A stretch of 64,000 nt of DNA from Strigamia acuminata (GCA_949358305.1 OX442319.1:496001-560000); one strand, 5' to 3'; shown: positions 51,701 through 62,608, counted from the stretch's first letter. The notes: generated by a model from the letters alone, not told the origin. Program-made: numbers and translations.

Positions 51701-52633
51701 TTCAAATCCGTCCACAAGAGCACTTCCGGATACCATCCAAGAACAAATGGGCTCACGGAAAGATTTAATGCAACATTAGCAAAAATGTTGCAGAATTATG
51801 TAAATAAAGATCATACGGATTGGGATGAATTTTTGCCATTTCTTCTTTTCTCTTATAATACTGGAGTCCATGAAACAACAGGTTATACCCCTTATTATTT
51901 AATGCGAGGCTATGAAGCTGATCTTAACGTGGATGTCAACTTAAACCTTCCTCGAAAAGAATTCACTTTGCGTACTTCCAGATTTATCAGGGAAGCAAGG
52001 AGAATTTCTAATGAACGGATACAAGAACAAGGTGAAAAAAGCAAGAAACGCTTTGATTTGGACAGAGTACATGTGGAGTTCGATCCAGGAGAGCTAGTAT
52101 ATTTGAAAATACCAAATAGAAAGGTTGGTTTGAGCGAGAAACTCCTGCCACAATTCTCTGGTCCATATGAGATAGTGCGAAGAACAGCGCCAAATGATTA
52201 CGAAATTCGAAGTTCGTCAGGTAAGAAAATGGATATTGTAAACATAGAGCGATTAAAACCATACAAGGCAAGAGAAGAAATCTCAGATGACATCATGAAA
52301 CCTTTAACATCTAAAAAGGTTACATTTGCCGAAGATTTGACAGAAACAGACAAACAGAATGAAATAGTCACGAAAAATAACGAAAATTCGTCAAACAGAC
52401 CTGTTTCCGCAGCAACGGAACGTTTCATTGACGATGATGACCAAATATCGTTACGAGGGCTATTCGAAAACGAACTTGTGACGAAAACTGAGAAAAATCA
52501 ACTACTGAAACCGTCACCAGGTGTCGCAAGTGCGGTTGACAACGACGCGCACGCGCGGCCGCCTGAAATTAGCAGTTTCCGGTCACGCCGCCTACGAAAG
52601 CAGGATCGACGTGATTACACCACATTTTATTAG
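48722..52633 (+). CDS. pol: RT4 Pol: protease, RT, RNase H, integrase
   Basis: Open in the -1 frame relative to gag; the frame is already open (from 48674) across the gag stop. Protease AVMDTGAKSNLL (about 48880) and QLLLGDPFM; RT SMMDLIQGYHQVEI and YLDDLIIFS (about 50190); RNase H ISTDASAYGLGAIL (about 50632); integrase zinc region (HDGLTGAHLG to SCSSC, about 51262-51385); integrase core AIDTLGSF, LSDKGTEY and GLTERFNATL (D, D, E). An LPQFSGPYEIVRR segment near 52150 is the chromatin-binding-type integrase tail common in Ty3 elements. Complete, no lesions. Confidence 0.96.
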   Translation, partial: LEDRPQRNCYHPNRSKKKTIRWKKDKIIIIDAKISESLLEIPVIVKNLEIKAVMDTGAKSNLLSEEIAEMLQLNYTPTPNIRLRGIGNDLITPVGKINLNIHIGQLQYAVEVLIVRNFNYQLLLGDPFMTFARCVVDYDLQKIFVGRNSGVEAVFPMNKTYVDQNYVARVTKNIAIPPMHECVVPVNLSKALTTEMFLEPLGNVIDRFGILCCKTLTRFENGKGVIRVANPTSKSIFLQEKSAIGKAHYIIEIGLFDEKQVNCFDSNSSTAKGIGGLDEKQAHCFDFDSSIAKDKMNKSQQEQIKQLLQKNKDRFAMSDKDLGRVTNFSHKIDTGDHDPIHLQPYRRSIAEKEVEAEETRKLLEQGVIRESESPWSAPVLLIKKRDGKWRFCVDWRRLNAITKKMVYPLPRIDDTLDQLAGAQFFSMMDLIQGYHQVEINEQDREKTAFTTSTGHYEFNVLGMGLCNSPAAFQKLMNKVLGNFLGKVCIAYLDDLIIFSKTFEQHLQDLDSVFEKLRIANLKVKLSKCTFGTNTIRYLGHVIDSGGISPDPRNLESVAKFPVPRNVKQLRGFLGLCSYYRKFILGFADISKPLVNLTKKDEKFDWGPPHEEAFKRLRTALVTVPVLAHPNFAQPFIISTDASAYGLGAILKQKINNQEHVICYASRLLSQAEQNYTATERECLAILFGIEKYRPYLYGKKFTIITDHSALQWLKSVKNPNGRLARWSLQLVDYDYDVLHKSGKKHTDADALSRIPEEVGGEEIIEIPSLALENLNLPAEQRKDQKILEIITTLQKNEQLPRNRRRTLKQFVLQGDTLFKKKKFDSLNTEELLYVPQHLRRCVLVEMHDGLTGAHLGLNKTWKRIRTRFFWPKIYRDVRNHVLSCSSCASAKTMTTPPKGLMQPWSTVSRPFERVAIDTLGSFPTSDTGNKYVFIITDYLSRTAIARAAPACTALEAAKALVYEVMVKEGSPREILSDKGTEYRNEMIKEISALFKSVHKSTSGYHPRTNGLTERFNATLAKMLQNYVNKDHTDWDEFLPFLLFSYNTGVHETTGYTPYYLMRGYEADLNVDVNLNLPRKEFTLRTSRFIREARRISNERIQEQGEKSKKRFDLDRVHVEFDPGELVYLKIPNRKVGLSEKLLPQFSGPYEIVRRTAPNDYEIRSSSGKKMDIVNIERLKPYKAREEISDDIMKPLTSKKVTFAEDLTETDKQNEIVTKNNENSSNRPVSAATERFIDDDDQISLRGLFENELVTKTEKNQLLKPSPGVASAVDNDAHARPPEISSFRSRRLRKQDRRDYTTFY

Positions 52634-53417
52634 GTTTTGTCAAAGAAAGCACAAGTAAATTGTAGCGACCTGAGACAAAGCCTGATTTAAGTCTTAACAA
52701 ACTTCATTTCAACGAGTTTTCGTGTGAAAGTAGGTATTGTTGTGGAACAATTAAATTGAAATTTAACAGTGCGGAAATATGAGAATTTGAAACGAAGTTA
52801 ACGTGATTATTTTCAAGAAGCTGCACTGAAATTATTAACTTGGGAATTTTTCACATTGAATATTTAATAAGCTTAGACTCAATAATTTGAATAAATCGTC
52901 ACAATAGATAAATTGGACATTAGATTGGAATTCAACTAGAATTAATTTGGACCAGGACTGGATGCGTCACCCGCACCCAATTCACCTGAGACATCGCATC
53001 TTGTATGAGCTGGCCCAAAAGGCATTGGAGCCATTCAAAGAGGAGACCGAAAAACTTAAACCTCCGGTGTAAATTTTAATTTGTAATTTGATTTTTTTTT
53101 GTGTGTGTGTATTTTACTTAAAAATGTGTTTTTATATAGAAAATAGCGGAAAAAATGAAAAAAAGTAATATAAATGTTGAAAAAATCCAAAAAGTGTTAT
53201 TATGAAGAATTAGTGTAGCATTGAAATATATTGATTGACATTGAAATTTTCTTTTGTGAATTTTATTTATGACTAAATGACATGAAGATATGAATAACAC
53301 ATGGGAATGACTCGTAATTTAATGTTAAAATAGAGATTATTAGAATGAATAACACGTGGGATAGTTTAAATTTTGATTGGTTTGGTTTTTGGAGACCAAA
53401 AAATTAAAAGAGGGAGT
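52634..53417 (+). other. RT4 3' untranslated region with one small ORF
   Basis: 784 nt between pol and the 3' LTR. A small ATG frame at 52962-53072 encodes MRHPHPIHLRHRILYELAQK and a charged tail ending KPPV; the frame is open upstream too. I do not recognise it. The purine tract aaaagagggagt lies before the LTR. Confidence 0.45.
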
Positions 53418-53887
53418 TGTCATGCGGTTGAGTCGCGTCGTCTGCCGACCGTCTCAAACCAGCACAAATGTTATTAGAGTTGTCAAAATCTATCACTAGA
53501 CGGCGTACGTGATGGTGACATCACGGGCGAGTCAATTAGAACTAACTCAGGGGGGTGACTTGGGTATAAAAGAGCCACTTGGACTCTTAGACCTCAGTCT
53601 TCCCAGGACTTCTAATGATTAATGTTTCAGCCAGTATATGGCATGATTAGTTTACAAATAAGAGAGAAGGTGTTATTCATGTCTTTAGTCTTAATGTTTA
53701 CTTTAGTTTTAGGTTTAGTTTTATGATTTCAATTAAGTTTATGTTTTGTAATTAAAGAATAAAAGAACATAGTTTATATTTCAACCTAAACTCTGACTCC
53801 TGTTCATTTCACTCTTAGTTATTAAATGATGAGTAATAAACAAGTTATAAGTTACGTGGTCATTATTGGCCAGTTGGCCACGTAACA
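53418..53887 (+). repeat. RT4 3' LTR
   Basis: 470 bp, one difference from the 5' LTR; TATA box tataaaag at 53565-53572. Confidence 0.95.
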
Positions 53888-53891
53888 ATAC

Positions 53892-56095
53892 GCGCATTTG
53901 ACATCTGCTTGAATGTACGACCACTTCAGCATGCAAACGAGTAGCGTGAACATGAAGCGCACGATTGATAAGTCTACCACAGGTGAGAAGGTCTCTTCAT
54001 ACGACTCGCCGTAGACTTGAGAAAAACCTTGTGCAACAAGCCTCGCCTTGTAACGTGCGATTTCCCCTTCCTCGTTCTGTTTGGTGGTGTAAATCCATCT
54101 GCATCCCACTATCTTAGTGTTAAGTGGTGCTGGAACTAGTTCCCAAACTTCACGTTCATGCATGGTGTCAATCTCATCGTTCATTTCTTGGCGCCATTCA
54201 TTCTTTTCTGGTAAAGTCGCTATCTCTTCATAACGTACAGGTACGTGGACTTCAATGTGATTTGCTTCCAAATCAAAGTTCAAATTATCCGCTGCTGCAT
54301 TTGATTTGGAAGGCTTCTTCTTCTTTTTGTCCTCGAAAAGGTGTTCAGGGATGCAAAGATTGTGGTCTGCACAGTAACGCTTCACGTCGGGTATTGAGCG
54401 TAACTTGGGTTTGTCGTATCCCTCGATCGTGTATTCGATGTCCTTTTGTCCAGTTGGTCTAACCTTCTCTGTCTTCTTCCAAACAAGTGGAGGTATAGTG
54501 CGAACTGGATTCGGAACTTCTGCCCTCGCTTGTGGCACAGTTCCTGGCAAATTGGCTTGTAATTTGTCTTCTGGCAGTCTAAACTTCAGTTTAATTGGAG
54601 GAAGTTCGAGTTCTGGATCCTGTTCCTTCTTCTTTGGTATCGGCGGGGGTAGCGGTGGCCTCACGTCTTCATCGGAATAGTATTGGCGATCGTTGTCATT
54701 ATCTAAGTTGTCGTCCAAATTATCGATGTACGTTGTGTACTTCTCCGGTAGGCCCAGCACGCCTTCAACTCCGCGCCTGCTTTCAACGAATTTGATATCA
54801 CTCGTTTTGATTACTTTTGAAAACTCCGGCAGCCAGACTCTATATCCCTTTGTGATCCTCGAATATCCGAGCATAATGCCATGCAAACTCTTGTTGTCTA
54901 TTTTTCCGTCTCGTATCCTCTTCTGCACAAAACATAGACTTCCAAATTTTCTTAAATGTCGGAGCGATGGTTTGCGACCGTAATATAACTTCATTGGCGT
55001 CTTGTCCAAATTCAGCTTGGCGATCCTATTTCTGAGGTAGTTGAAAGTTAAAATGGCTTCTCCCCAGAATTGATGTTCCAAGCCGGCATCGTAGACAAGT
55101 GCTCGCATTCCGTTTGCTAATGTCTGGTTCAGTCTTTCGGATATGCCGTTCTGCGCAGGCGTATACGCATTTGTCCTCTCATGGGCGATTCCTTGTTCTT
55201 CAAGGTACTGTCCGAACTTATTTGAGCAGAACTCCATACCATTGTCCGTGCGAATGGCTAAAATTGATTTTCCCAATAATCTTTCTATCCGTTTTGCATG
55301 TTTTTGAAATATCTCAAATACTTCATCCTTCTTCTTCATTAGGTAAACTGTAGAATAACGAGAGAAGTCGTCCGTAATGGTAAGGAAATACCTATTTCCC
55401 GAAAGTGTTGGCGTTCCAAAAGCTCCACATACATCCATGTGTAATAACTCTAGTGGTTCTTTTGACCTAATTCCTGGCAATGACTTATGAGAGACTGCTT
55501 TCTTCTTTGCTAATGCGCAAACATCGCATTGCGTGATTGGCACATCCAGAATTGGCAGTCCAATTACTGCACCTCGTTTGCTCATCTCTTGCACGCTTGG
55601 AAAATAGATGTGTCCCAGTCGCTCATGCCAAAGTCTTGCTTCCTCTGGATTAGATGCGCTCTTGGTTGAGCTGGCTGACCCCTGTTGCTTCGGCTCGCCA
55701 ATTTTGGCTTTGTTGTTTTGCTTTTGTTTTAACTTCTCAAAATCGGGCTTCTGGTCGCTCAGTATGATGTAATATAATCTGTCCTTCTTCACTCCTTCCA
55801 TCAACTGCCTTTTCCACTGAGGATCGTATATCTTGACCAGTCCCGAGCCAACGGCGACTTTGCATCTTGCTTCGTCAATGCACGGTCCCGATAGTAAATT
55901 CCTTCGTAAGTCCGGCGCATAATAAACTTTCTTCAATGTGATCGGAATTGTCTCAGTTCCAACCAAACACATCACGCAGACGTCCCCTACGCTCTGAATT
56001 TGAATTAAAGTTTTCTTATCCGCTTGGCTTATTGTTCCTGTGGTTTCTTTGAAGTTGAAGAATTGGTTCCTGTCTTTGCAAAAAATGTCCAGTGG
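53892..56095 (-). pseudogene. pol: Copia-type pol, part 1: integrase and start of RT
   Basis: Contains the pre-integrase zinc region (LWHERLGH...CDVCALAKKK), the integrase core (LLHMDVCGAFG, IRTDNGMEF, NGISERLNQTL: D, D, E) and the start of the RT (RWIYTTKQNEEGEI, ARLVAQGFSQ, YIQADVKCAY). The frame runs into the RT4 LTR at 53887. The continuation is at 46235 on the other side of RT4. Confidence 0.92.
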
Positions 56096-57102
56096 CCCCG
56101 GTGTCGTAGATCCAACAGTTGTTGGCTGCACTGCACTGCAACATCTCTTCCTCGCTCAATTCGGTGAGAAAACCGACATCCAGCATATTGGTGTCCAATT
56201 CTTCCGCAGTATTCGTGTTCAAGCTGTTGTTTGACGGTAATTGTGTTGTGCAGTCCCTCGCCCAGTGCCCTGGTTGATTGCACCGAAAACACGGCCCCCG
56301 TCCCGTTGATCCGGTTGTGTTTCCCCGAAAATTTCTCGTGTTCTTGCTGCCACGATAATTCGATCTGCCGCCCTTTTGTCCGCCTCGACTGTTCTGGCTA
56401 CTGTTCCCTTGTTGTTGTTGGAATTTAGGCAAATTATCATTGTTCTTAGTGTTGGTGGAGTTTGTTCCCATATTAAATGCATCCACAATTGGTGCCTGAC
56501 CCGAATCTCTTCTTTGTTGCGCGAGTCTTCCTTCCTCGGCGACCAATTCAGCTTCCACCTTTTCTAGTGTGAAATTCACATCTTCCCATCGATAGATAGC
56601 CTGCACGATCGACTGGTATTTCTGTGGCAAGTACCGAATGAGTTGGAATGCCTGATACAAGTCCTCCAATTTGTGTTTGACGTCGGCGAGTTTCTTTGCG
56701 GCGTTCCGTATCTTTGCTGCGAAGACTCCAATCGTTTTCCGTCGCCGGGTCATATTTCAGGCTAAAGAATTCGTCTAACAAACGAATTATTCTTGCTCTC
56801 AAAACAGGTTCAAAGTTGGTCTTTAGTGTGTCCCAAGCTTTCTTGGCGTCGTCGATCCCGCTGAGCAATTCGTGATACTGTTCCTCTATCGAGTAGTAAA
56901 TCAAGCTGAACGCCCTTCCTTGTCGCAACTTGAAATCCGAGCGGTCCCGCCACGATGCTCCAGGTGCCAACGCCTCTTCTGTTCCATCCGTGAAAGCCCA
57001 GCATCCGTGATGCATCAAAAGCACTTTGATTTGCTGCTTCCAGCTATCATAGTTTGTTCTGTTCAAAAGTGTTATTTTCCTTTCCGGTTTGTCCGTATCC
57101 AT
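56096..57102 (-). pseudogene. gag: Copia-type gag, frameshifted
   Basis: ATG at 57102 (MDTDKPERKITLLNRTNYDSW), the typical copia-type start. A one-base shift near 56725 separates the first part (to DPATENDW) from KIRNAAKKLADVKHKLED. A CCHC knuckle, CFRCNQPGHWARDC, lies near 56280. The protease motif DTGATGHF follows near 56105; the frame then changes again at a T-run. Confidence 0.88.
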
Positions 57103-57298
57103 TGTGTTTTAGGAAAATAAACTCGTCAATCGGCGCACACACACACTTTTTCAGCAAAAACACTTTTCTTACTGTTACTCATGAAAAAAATGTGCAATTT
57201 TCATGAGGTTAGTGCGCTACTTATAGTTAAGTTAGTATAAAATCCTAACACAGCACTAATCTAAGAAATATATTCACAATATATTCAAGACAAACACT
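57103..57298 (-). other. Copia-type leader, proximal part
   Basis: Untranslated DNA upstream of the copia gag ATG; no feature seen. Confidence 0.5.
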
Positions 57299-58171
57299 AG
57301 CTGCATTCAAAAATTGAAATACTTGTGTTTTAACAATTGTAGTTTAAGCGTATTTTAAGTTTTAATTTTGAGTGTCAGAATTTTAACTCTATTTTAGAAA
57401 ATTGACAACATATGAAAGCTTTAACATACATCTTTGATCACCTGATAGAGTGATATGTAATAAATTCCAAAATGTAGCATATAATACTCTCCAAGTGATT
57501 AGAAAGTAGTATGCATTATTGGAATGTTATTATTTTTAGTAAAATTTAAAATTTTTATGCCTTGCTAGTAGAAGGGAGGAAGAAATTTTAAAAGAGTATG
57601 ACCAACTGCCACTAGAGGTCATTGACAGCATCAATTCAAAGTTGGAGTGATTGGACAAGAAAGAAGAAATAATTAATAAAGCATCTAAGTAATATTTATT
57701 ATCAATCTTAGTTAGAAAAATACCAAAATTTATGGTTTGAATAAGAATGGTGAAAAATTAAAAAAAAAACAATTTAAAAACATGTTCACATGTGAGATAC
57801 CTATTTTTATGAAAATTCTTCAGAAATTGAAATTCAAAATTTTTGTATTTATGTTTTAAGAGTGTGTAGCACAAAAATTTAAAATATAACAGGAAGTGAT
57901 GTGATAAGTTGTGAAGTGATGTCATATAACTACAGATAAAATTCTAATTTGTGAGTGCTTGAATTTTAACTGAACTTTGCTTCAATTTTCATAAAACTTT
58001 GTATACAAATGTAATACATAACTACACTTAAAATTGAAGTAAAATAGAGTTTAGTGAAATTGTATTTTAGTTTGTATTTTAACCAATTTTAGTTTTATAG
58101 ACAGGAAATGATGTCATTTCTGTTTTAAAATTGAACTAAAACACAAAATGTTTTAATTTTTGAATGCAGCT
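57299..58171. mobile_element. MITE, AGCTGCATTC family, copy 2
   Basis: 873 bp, ends AGCTGCATTCAAAAATTG and TTTTTGAATGCAGCT. Similar throughout to 37760-38602. Inserted in the copia-type leader. No coding capacity. Confidence 0.8.
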
Positions 58172-58558
58172 AGTAATATTGTTCATAAACAAAAGTTCTA
58201 GTCTTCTGAGTGTTGTGTTGACTTTTCCTCGTTTTAATGTCCTTTTCGTCTCGAAAAACTCGTTCATTAAATTTTCCCTCGTTTTTGCAATTCCTTTCGG
58301 CTTATTGCTCGTTCACACTTCACGTGTGGTTGCCGAGAATCGTCGTCCTCGCGTATTTCTCGTTGAGTCGTTCTCTGCACGAAAATTAGCGACACGTCGA
58401 CGATACGTATCGCGCCTCGCGATATCGGAAAAATCGTCCGAAAATTGGAAAAGTAAACTTATTAATGAGAAGTTTTATAATGTTCGAACCCAATTAGTGT
58501 TCCTGCGTCGCTTGATGGTCAACAATCGCTTCTAAAACCGTGGATCCTTGGCACAAAC
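58172..58558. other. Copia-type leader between two MITEs
   Basis: Moderately GC-rich 387-nt stretch (cgtcctcgcg, acacgtcgacgatacg) unlike the flanking MITEs; no supported coding frame. Confidence 0.5.
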
Positions 58559-59293
58559 TAGGCTTGTGCGGTATTTTTTTTAAGCGAGTGCGGTACGGTA
58601 TTTGCCAAATACCGCGATGAGTGCGGTATACCGCAATACCGCAAGTACCGCAACAATACCGCAATACCGCAACAATACCGCAATACCGCAACAATACCGC
58701 AATACCGCAACAATACCGCAATACCGCAACAATACCGCAATACCGCGAATACTGCGAATACTGCAAATTCAATAAAAATTCAAAAAAATGCAATTAAATT
58801 TACTCAAAAATATTGAGTTTGGTTGTAAAAACCATTTTAGATCGAAAATCATCATTTTAAATCAAAAATCGTCAATCTTTATGCTAAAAACGTACATTTT
58901 AGATCGTAAATCATCATTTTAGGTCGAAAATCGTCATTTAAGATCGAAAAATCGTCATTTTAGATCGGAAATCGTTATTTTAGATTGAAAATCGTCATTT
59001 TAGATCGAAAATCGTCACTGTATATCGAAAAGCGTTAATTTTAGATCGAAAATCGTCATTTTAAATGAAAAATCATCAATTTTAGGGCTAAAAACGTACA
59101 TTTTCGTAACGTCGCAACGACAAACTTTAGTCACGGCCGGTATTGCAGTATTTACGGTATTGCGGTATTGGTGCGGTATTTGCGGTATGGGCGGTATTTG
59201 CGGTAATGCGGTATACCGTTTTTGGTAAATACCGCGGTGTTGCGCTCAAAAAAAATACCGCGGTACGGTATACCGGTACCGCGCACAGCCCTA
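58559..59293. mobile_element. hAT-type MITE with internal satellites
   Basis: Flanked by a perfect 8-bp duplication, GCACAAAC (58551-58558 and 59294-59301). Ends TAGGCTTGTGCGGTATTTTT and, on the other strand, TAGGGCTGTGCGCGGTACC. Internal tandem arrays: a 19-bp unit built from aataccgc (58634-58745) and a degenerate unit of about 21 bp, ttagatcgaaaatcgtcatt (58838-59100). Confidence 0.88.
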
Positions 59294-59301
59294 GCACAAA
59301 C

Positions 59302-59420
59302 ACAGGCTGGTGACATTCATCATGGGCGCCGCCATTTTGAATAATTAGAGGAAATTGCTTTCTTCACCTCTAATTGACTTGAATTGTTTGTAACCACTCT
59401 GGACGTTTTTCCCACGTTGT
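59302..59420. other. Copia-type leader, LTR-proximal part
   Basis: Short non-coding stretch between the hAT-type MITE and the primer site. Confidence 0.5.
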
Positions 59421-59436
59421 ATGTGGCCCATAACCT
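59421..59436 (-). promoter_or_regulatory. Copia-type primer site, internal initiator-tRNA fragment
   Basis: On the minus strand the LTR is followed directly by AGGTTATGGGCC. This is complementary to the anticodon region of initiator tRNA-Met, as in Drosophila copia, not to a tRNA 3' end. Confidence 0.7.
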
Positions 59437-59745
59437 TGTTGTGTGTTGTTGTAAAACTTATACAAACTTGTGCAAACAGTGGTTTGGAAAAACATCAGTT
59501 GTGAAAAGAATTAGACTCCATCTTTACAGGTGTGAAACAAAACATCAAGTGAAGTTTATTCATTGGTCATGTGACCTCTTACAATGGGAGCCACCTGTGG
59601 GCAACATATAAAGACTACATGTAAACAAATGCTGCGATTATTCACGTTAGCTAAATACGAGCAGTAATATCGAACAACATGATAATACGATATAAATATA
59701 CATATACGCGTACAATAGGCAATAAATACATATGATATTTTAACA
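59437..59745 (-). repeat. Copia-type element 5' LTR
   Basis: 309 bp, about four differences from the other copy (for example tatgaaac/tgtgaaac and acgagtac/acgcgtac). Confidence 0.92.
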
Positions 59746-61178
59746 AGATGTACCAAGTGCGACGGCCGTAAATGACAATTTACCCGTTCACACTGGATCT
59801 GGAAATGAACCATTTAGAGTTCCAGTTGCATCGCAACCTCTCCCGCGCAGAGAAAATGACACGAACGAACCTAATCAATCACGGAATGGATTCGAAAATA
59901 CCCAACATTTTCAATCTCATTCCCAAGCCTATGGAGACTATCGAAATTATCGAGACCAGTCTCAGACCCGCAGAGAACGTGCCCCGCCGAGAAATCAACG
60001 ATTTCCCGGAGCACCTGGCGACCCACGAGACTCAGATCCGGATTCTAGTGGCGATGATTCTCAAGCTGGTGGAGGGGAAAATTATAACAATAATTTTCAC
60101 CGAAGAAACAATTCTCGTTCTCCACCACCCAACAGACGACAGAATTCTAATCGCTCAAATTCTTCGTCTAGAAATCAAAGAGATCGGTCCCCACCAAACT
60201 CGAATTCGACAACTAACTTGTCCAATAATGATTTGAGACAAATAGTTCAAGGTTTAGCGGGCCAAAGCCGTGGTTCTAACTCGAATCAGAATTTCGGAAA
60301 AGGAATAGAGATTCCTATTTTTGATGGAACACAATCCGAAGTTACTCGTTTTTTAGATATTGTTTGAAGCCTAGTTTCTTGAACGTTTCGATTTAGTGCC
60401 TCTTACAAGATCTAGACGTTTAACTAATGTGAAACAAAGAGCCGATGAATCGCTGTATTGTTTCCTTTTGCGATTCACTCAAGAACAAGGAAAAATACCA
60501 CAAGGAGACAGGGCAGGACTCGAGAGTCTTTTCAATAATCTGACGCAAGAAAGTTTCTCGTTATTGATGGCACAAGGATTATACGGCCACTATACAGTCG
60601 ACGATATCTTGCAATATGTCGGCTTGAACCGCTGTATGTTCGAAAATTCAGTACAATTAGCAGCTAATTTAGAATGTGATAATTCAGAGAAAGGCGCTAC
60701 TCCTAAAGTTAATGAAAATATTTCCTTTCAAAACTTCACTTCGTGCAACTCGAAATGAATATGAAGAAGAGAACAAAAACGACTCGGCAACGAATGATTC
60801 GACAACTAATGACGAAATGGTTGATCGATTGTTTGCGGCCCAATACGAGAAAACCACCGGAAAGTGTTTTTATTGCCACGAGGTTGGTCATTTTAAACGA
60901 GAATGCCCAGCCTGGTTAAAGAAACAAGGGGGAGATCCAGATTCGAATAAAAGACTTAATCAATCTGCCCCAAATTCCGATTTTTCAAAAAGACCTAAAC
61001 AGAATTGGGTGACTACAGAAGTTTTGGATTTCAAACTTAATGAAGCATTGGATTCAAAACTCTCAGTATTTCAAAAGAACATGGCCGACCTTTTAAATAG
61101 ACATTTAACGTCCGCCATTGATTCGGTAGCTCCCGACGTCAAAACGAAAGCAAAAAACTAGTGCAGGGGGTTGAATAA

Positions 61179-62608
61179 ATTTCCCAACCCCCGACTAATG
61201 AACCACTTCTTTTTTCGGAATTATCGGACAATTTATTTTTTCGTAAACCTAAACATCTCACAGTTCCATACCTGGATGAAACTGTGAATGAACCCCCCTC
61301 ATTAGTAATTTCCTATGAGGCAGTTCCAGTCTGTCGGCGAACCAGCAGTTCTACTGGTGGCGTCGAAGAAAATTTACAAGCCATGACTGACCAGCTGGAA
61401 AATTTAAGTATTTTCAGTGGTAACTGGAACGCACCAAAAAAGTCACTCGTGCCTAAAGTTCTCACGTTAAGACAACTTCTTAAACTTGAGAAATGGAACG
61501 GAAAAGAGAGAATTGAATTTCTTGGTAAAATGTGTAGTAGCAAATTGATTAATGGCCGCAAAGATGATCCGCGTATGAATGTTCAAATTGGAGGATTGAA
61601 CTACAACGCATTAATGGATTCTGGTGCGACACAGTGTTTTATTGGAATACAACTCCTCTCAAACACTGAAATTCCCGAAGAGTTCATTCAAGATTGTCCA
61701 CGTGGAATGAGAGTTTGCGCTGTCGGAATCAATCATCGTCCACTTGGCCAAGTTACACTTTGTGTAAAGTGGGCGAATAAAAAGCAAGTTATGCCGATTA
61801 ATTTCATCATTTTACAGAAAAATGTATGTGGATTAATCTTAGGCCACAACTTTATGCGAAGGACAGAAGTCAACCTAAATCCTAAACGAGCGGTGTTCAC
61901 CTGCGACTCGATGCCCGGATGGACAGCGCCATATGAGACGACTGAACTTAATTGTTGCTTAGCAAATATTAAGACACTCAATCTCCAAGGTGAAGAAATC
62001 CCTACTTCACCAGACTGGGCGGAAAAACTTGTCGAAGGTTGCGACAGCTCAATCGAAAATAAACAATTACTCGTAAACGTTCTTTTGGATCTAAAAAACG
62101 TATTCCGAGACCAATTAGGCTGTACGAAGGTTGCCAAACACAGCATTAAGTTTAAACCTGGTGCTACTTGGAAACACCAACCTTATAGAATGTATAACCC
62201 GGCTAAAAAAGCCATTATGACTGAGTTTGTCGAGGAATTGGAGGCCGATGGTTTAATCGAGCCTGCAATAGGTCCTTACATAAGTCACCCGGTTATAGTA
62301 GCCAAACCCGGCAGTAAATATCGATTATGCATCGACTATCGCTGTTTGAACGCAATCACAGAGGTTAATGCTATTCAAATGCCTAGTATTGATCTATTAA
62401 TTCATCATACTAACCAGGCAAAATACTTTACATCCATTGATCTAACTAAAGGTTATCATCAAATGGAAATGGAAGAGGAAGACAAGAGTAAAACTGCTTT
62501 TTACACCCCAAAAGGCAAATTTCAATTCAAAAGATTGCCATTTGGTCTTTGTAATGCACCTAGCTCTTTTCAACACCTCATGACTAAAGTATTAGGTGAC
62601 TCTTTATA
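61179..62608 (+). pseudogene. pol: RT3 pol: protease and partial RT, cut by mariner-like element
   Basis: In the -1 frame relative to gag; a stop at 61176-61178 separates it from the gag overlap in this copy. Protease ALMDSGATQCFIG (about 61608) and LILGHNFM are visible. RT includes YRLCIDYRCLNAI, SIDLTKGYHQME and LPFGLCNAPSSFQH. The frame runs into the mariner-like element just before the catalytic YxDD would appear. The rest is beyond 64000. Confidence 0.85.

Larger units (their letters stand above)
46240..53887 (+). mobile_element. RT4: intact Ty3-type element inside copia RT
   Basis: 7,648 bp. The 470-bp LTRs (46240-46709, 53418-53887) differ at one base (aacaacttat/aacaagttat). The target duplication is ATAC (46236-46239, 53888-53891). 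It holds gag and a complete pol, both open. Near-identical LTRs and open frames imply a very recent insertion, younger than the copia element that contains it. Confidence 0.96.
44679..59745 (-). mobile_element. Copia-type (Ty1) element, split by RT4
   Basis: 309-bp LTRs (44679-44987 and 59437-59745), TGTTGTGTG...TTTTAACA on the + strand, with target duplication AGATG (44674-44678 and 59746-59750). The LTRs differ at about four positions, near 1.3%. The coding strand is minus: gag 57102-56096, pol 56095-53892 continued at 46235-45018. Integrase before RT makes it copia-type. Two frameshifts and the RT4 insertion inactivate it. Its long leader contains two MITEs (57299-58171, 58559-59293). Confidence 0.95.
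44128..61161 (+). pseudogene. gag: RT3 gag, split by the copia-type element and frameshifted
   Basis: The ATG at 44128 opens an Arg/Gly-rich N-terminus and IPNDLEVYCRHYQLEVTQF. Near 44470 the frame shifts by one and continues to 44678. The copia-type element occupies 44679-59745; beyond one copy of its 5-bp duplication the same frame resumes at 59751 as a Gln/Asn/Arg/Ser-rich linker up to IPIFDGTQSEV. It stops at 60367, and more frame changes follow (60396-60758, 60676-61161). One CCHC knuckle, CFYCHEVGHFKREC, lies near 60860. The gag end reads gcA AAA AAC TAG (heptamer 61152-61158), and pol is in the -1 frame. Confidence 0.8.
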
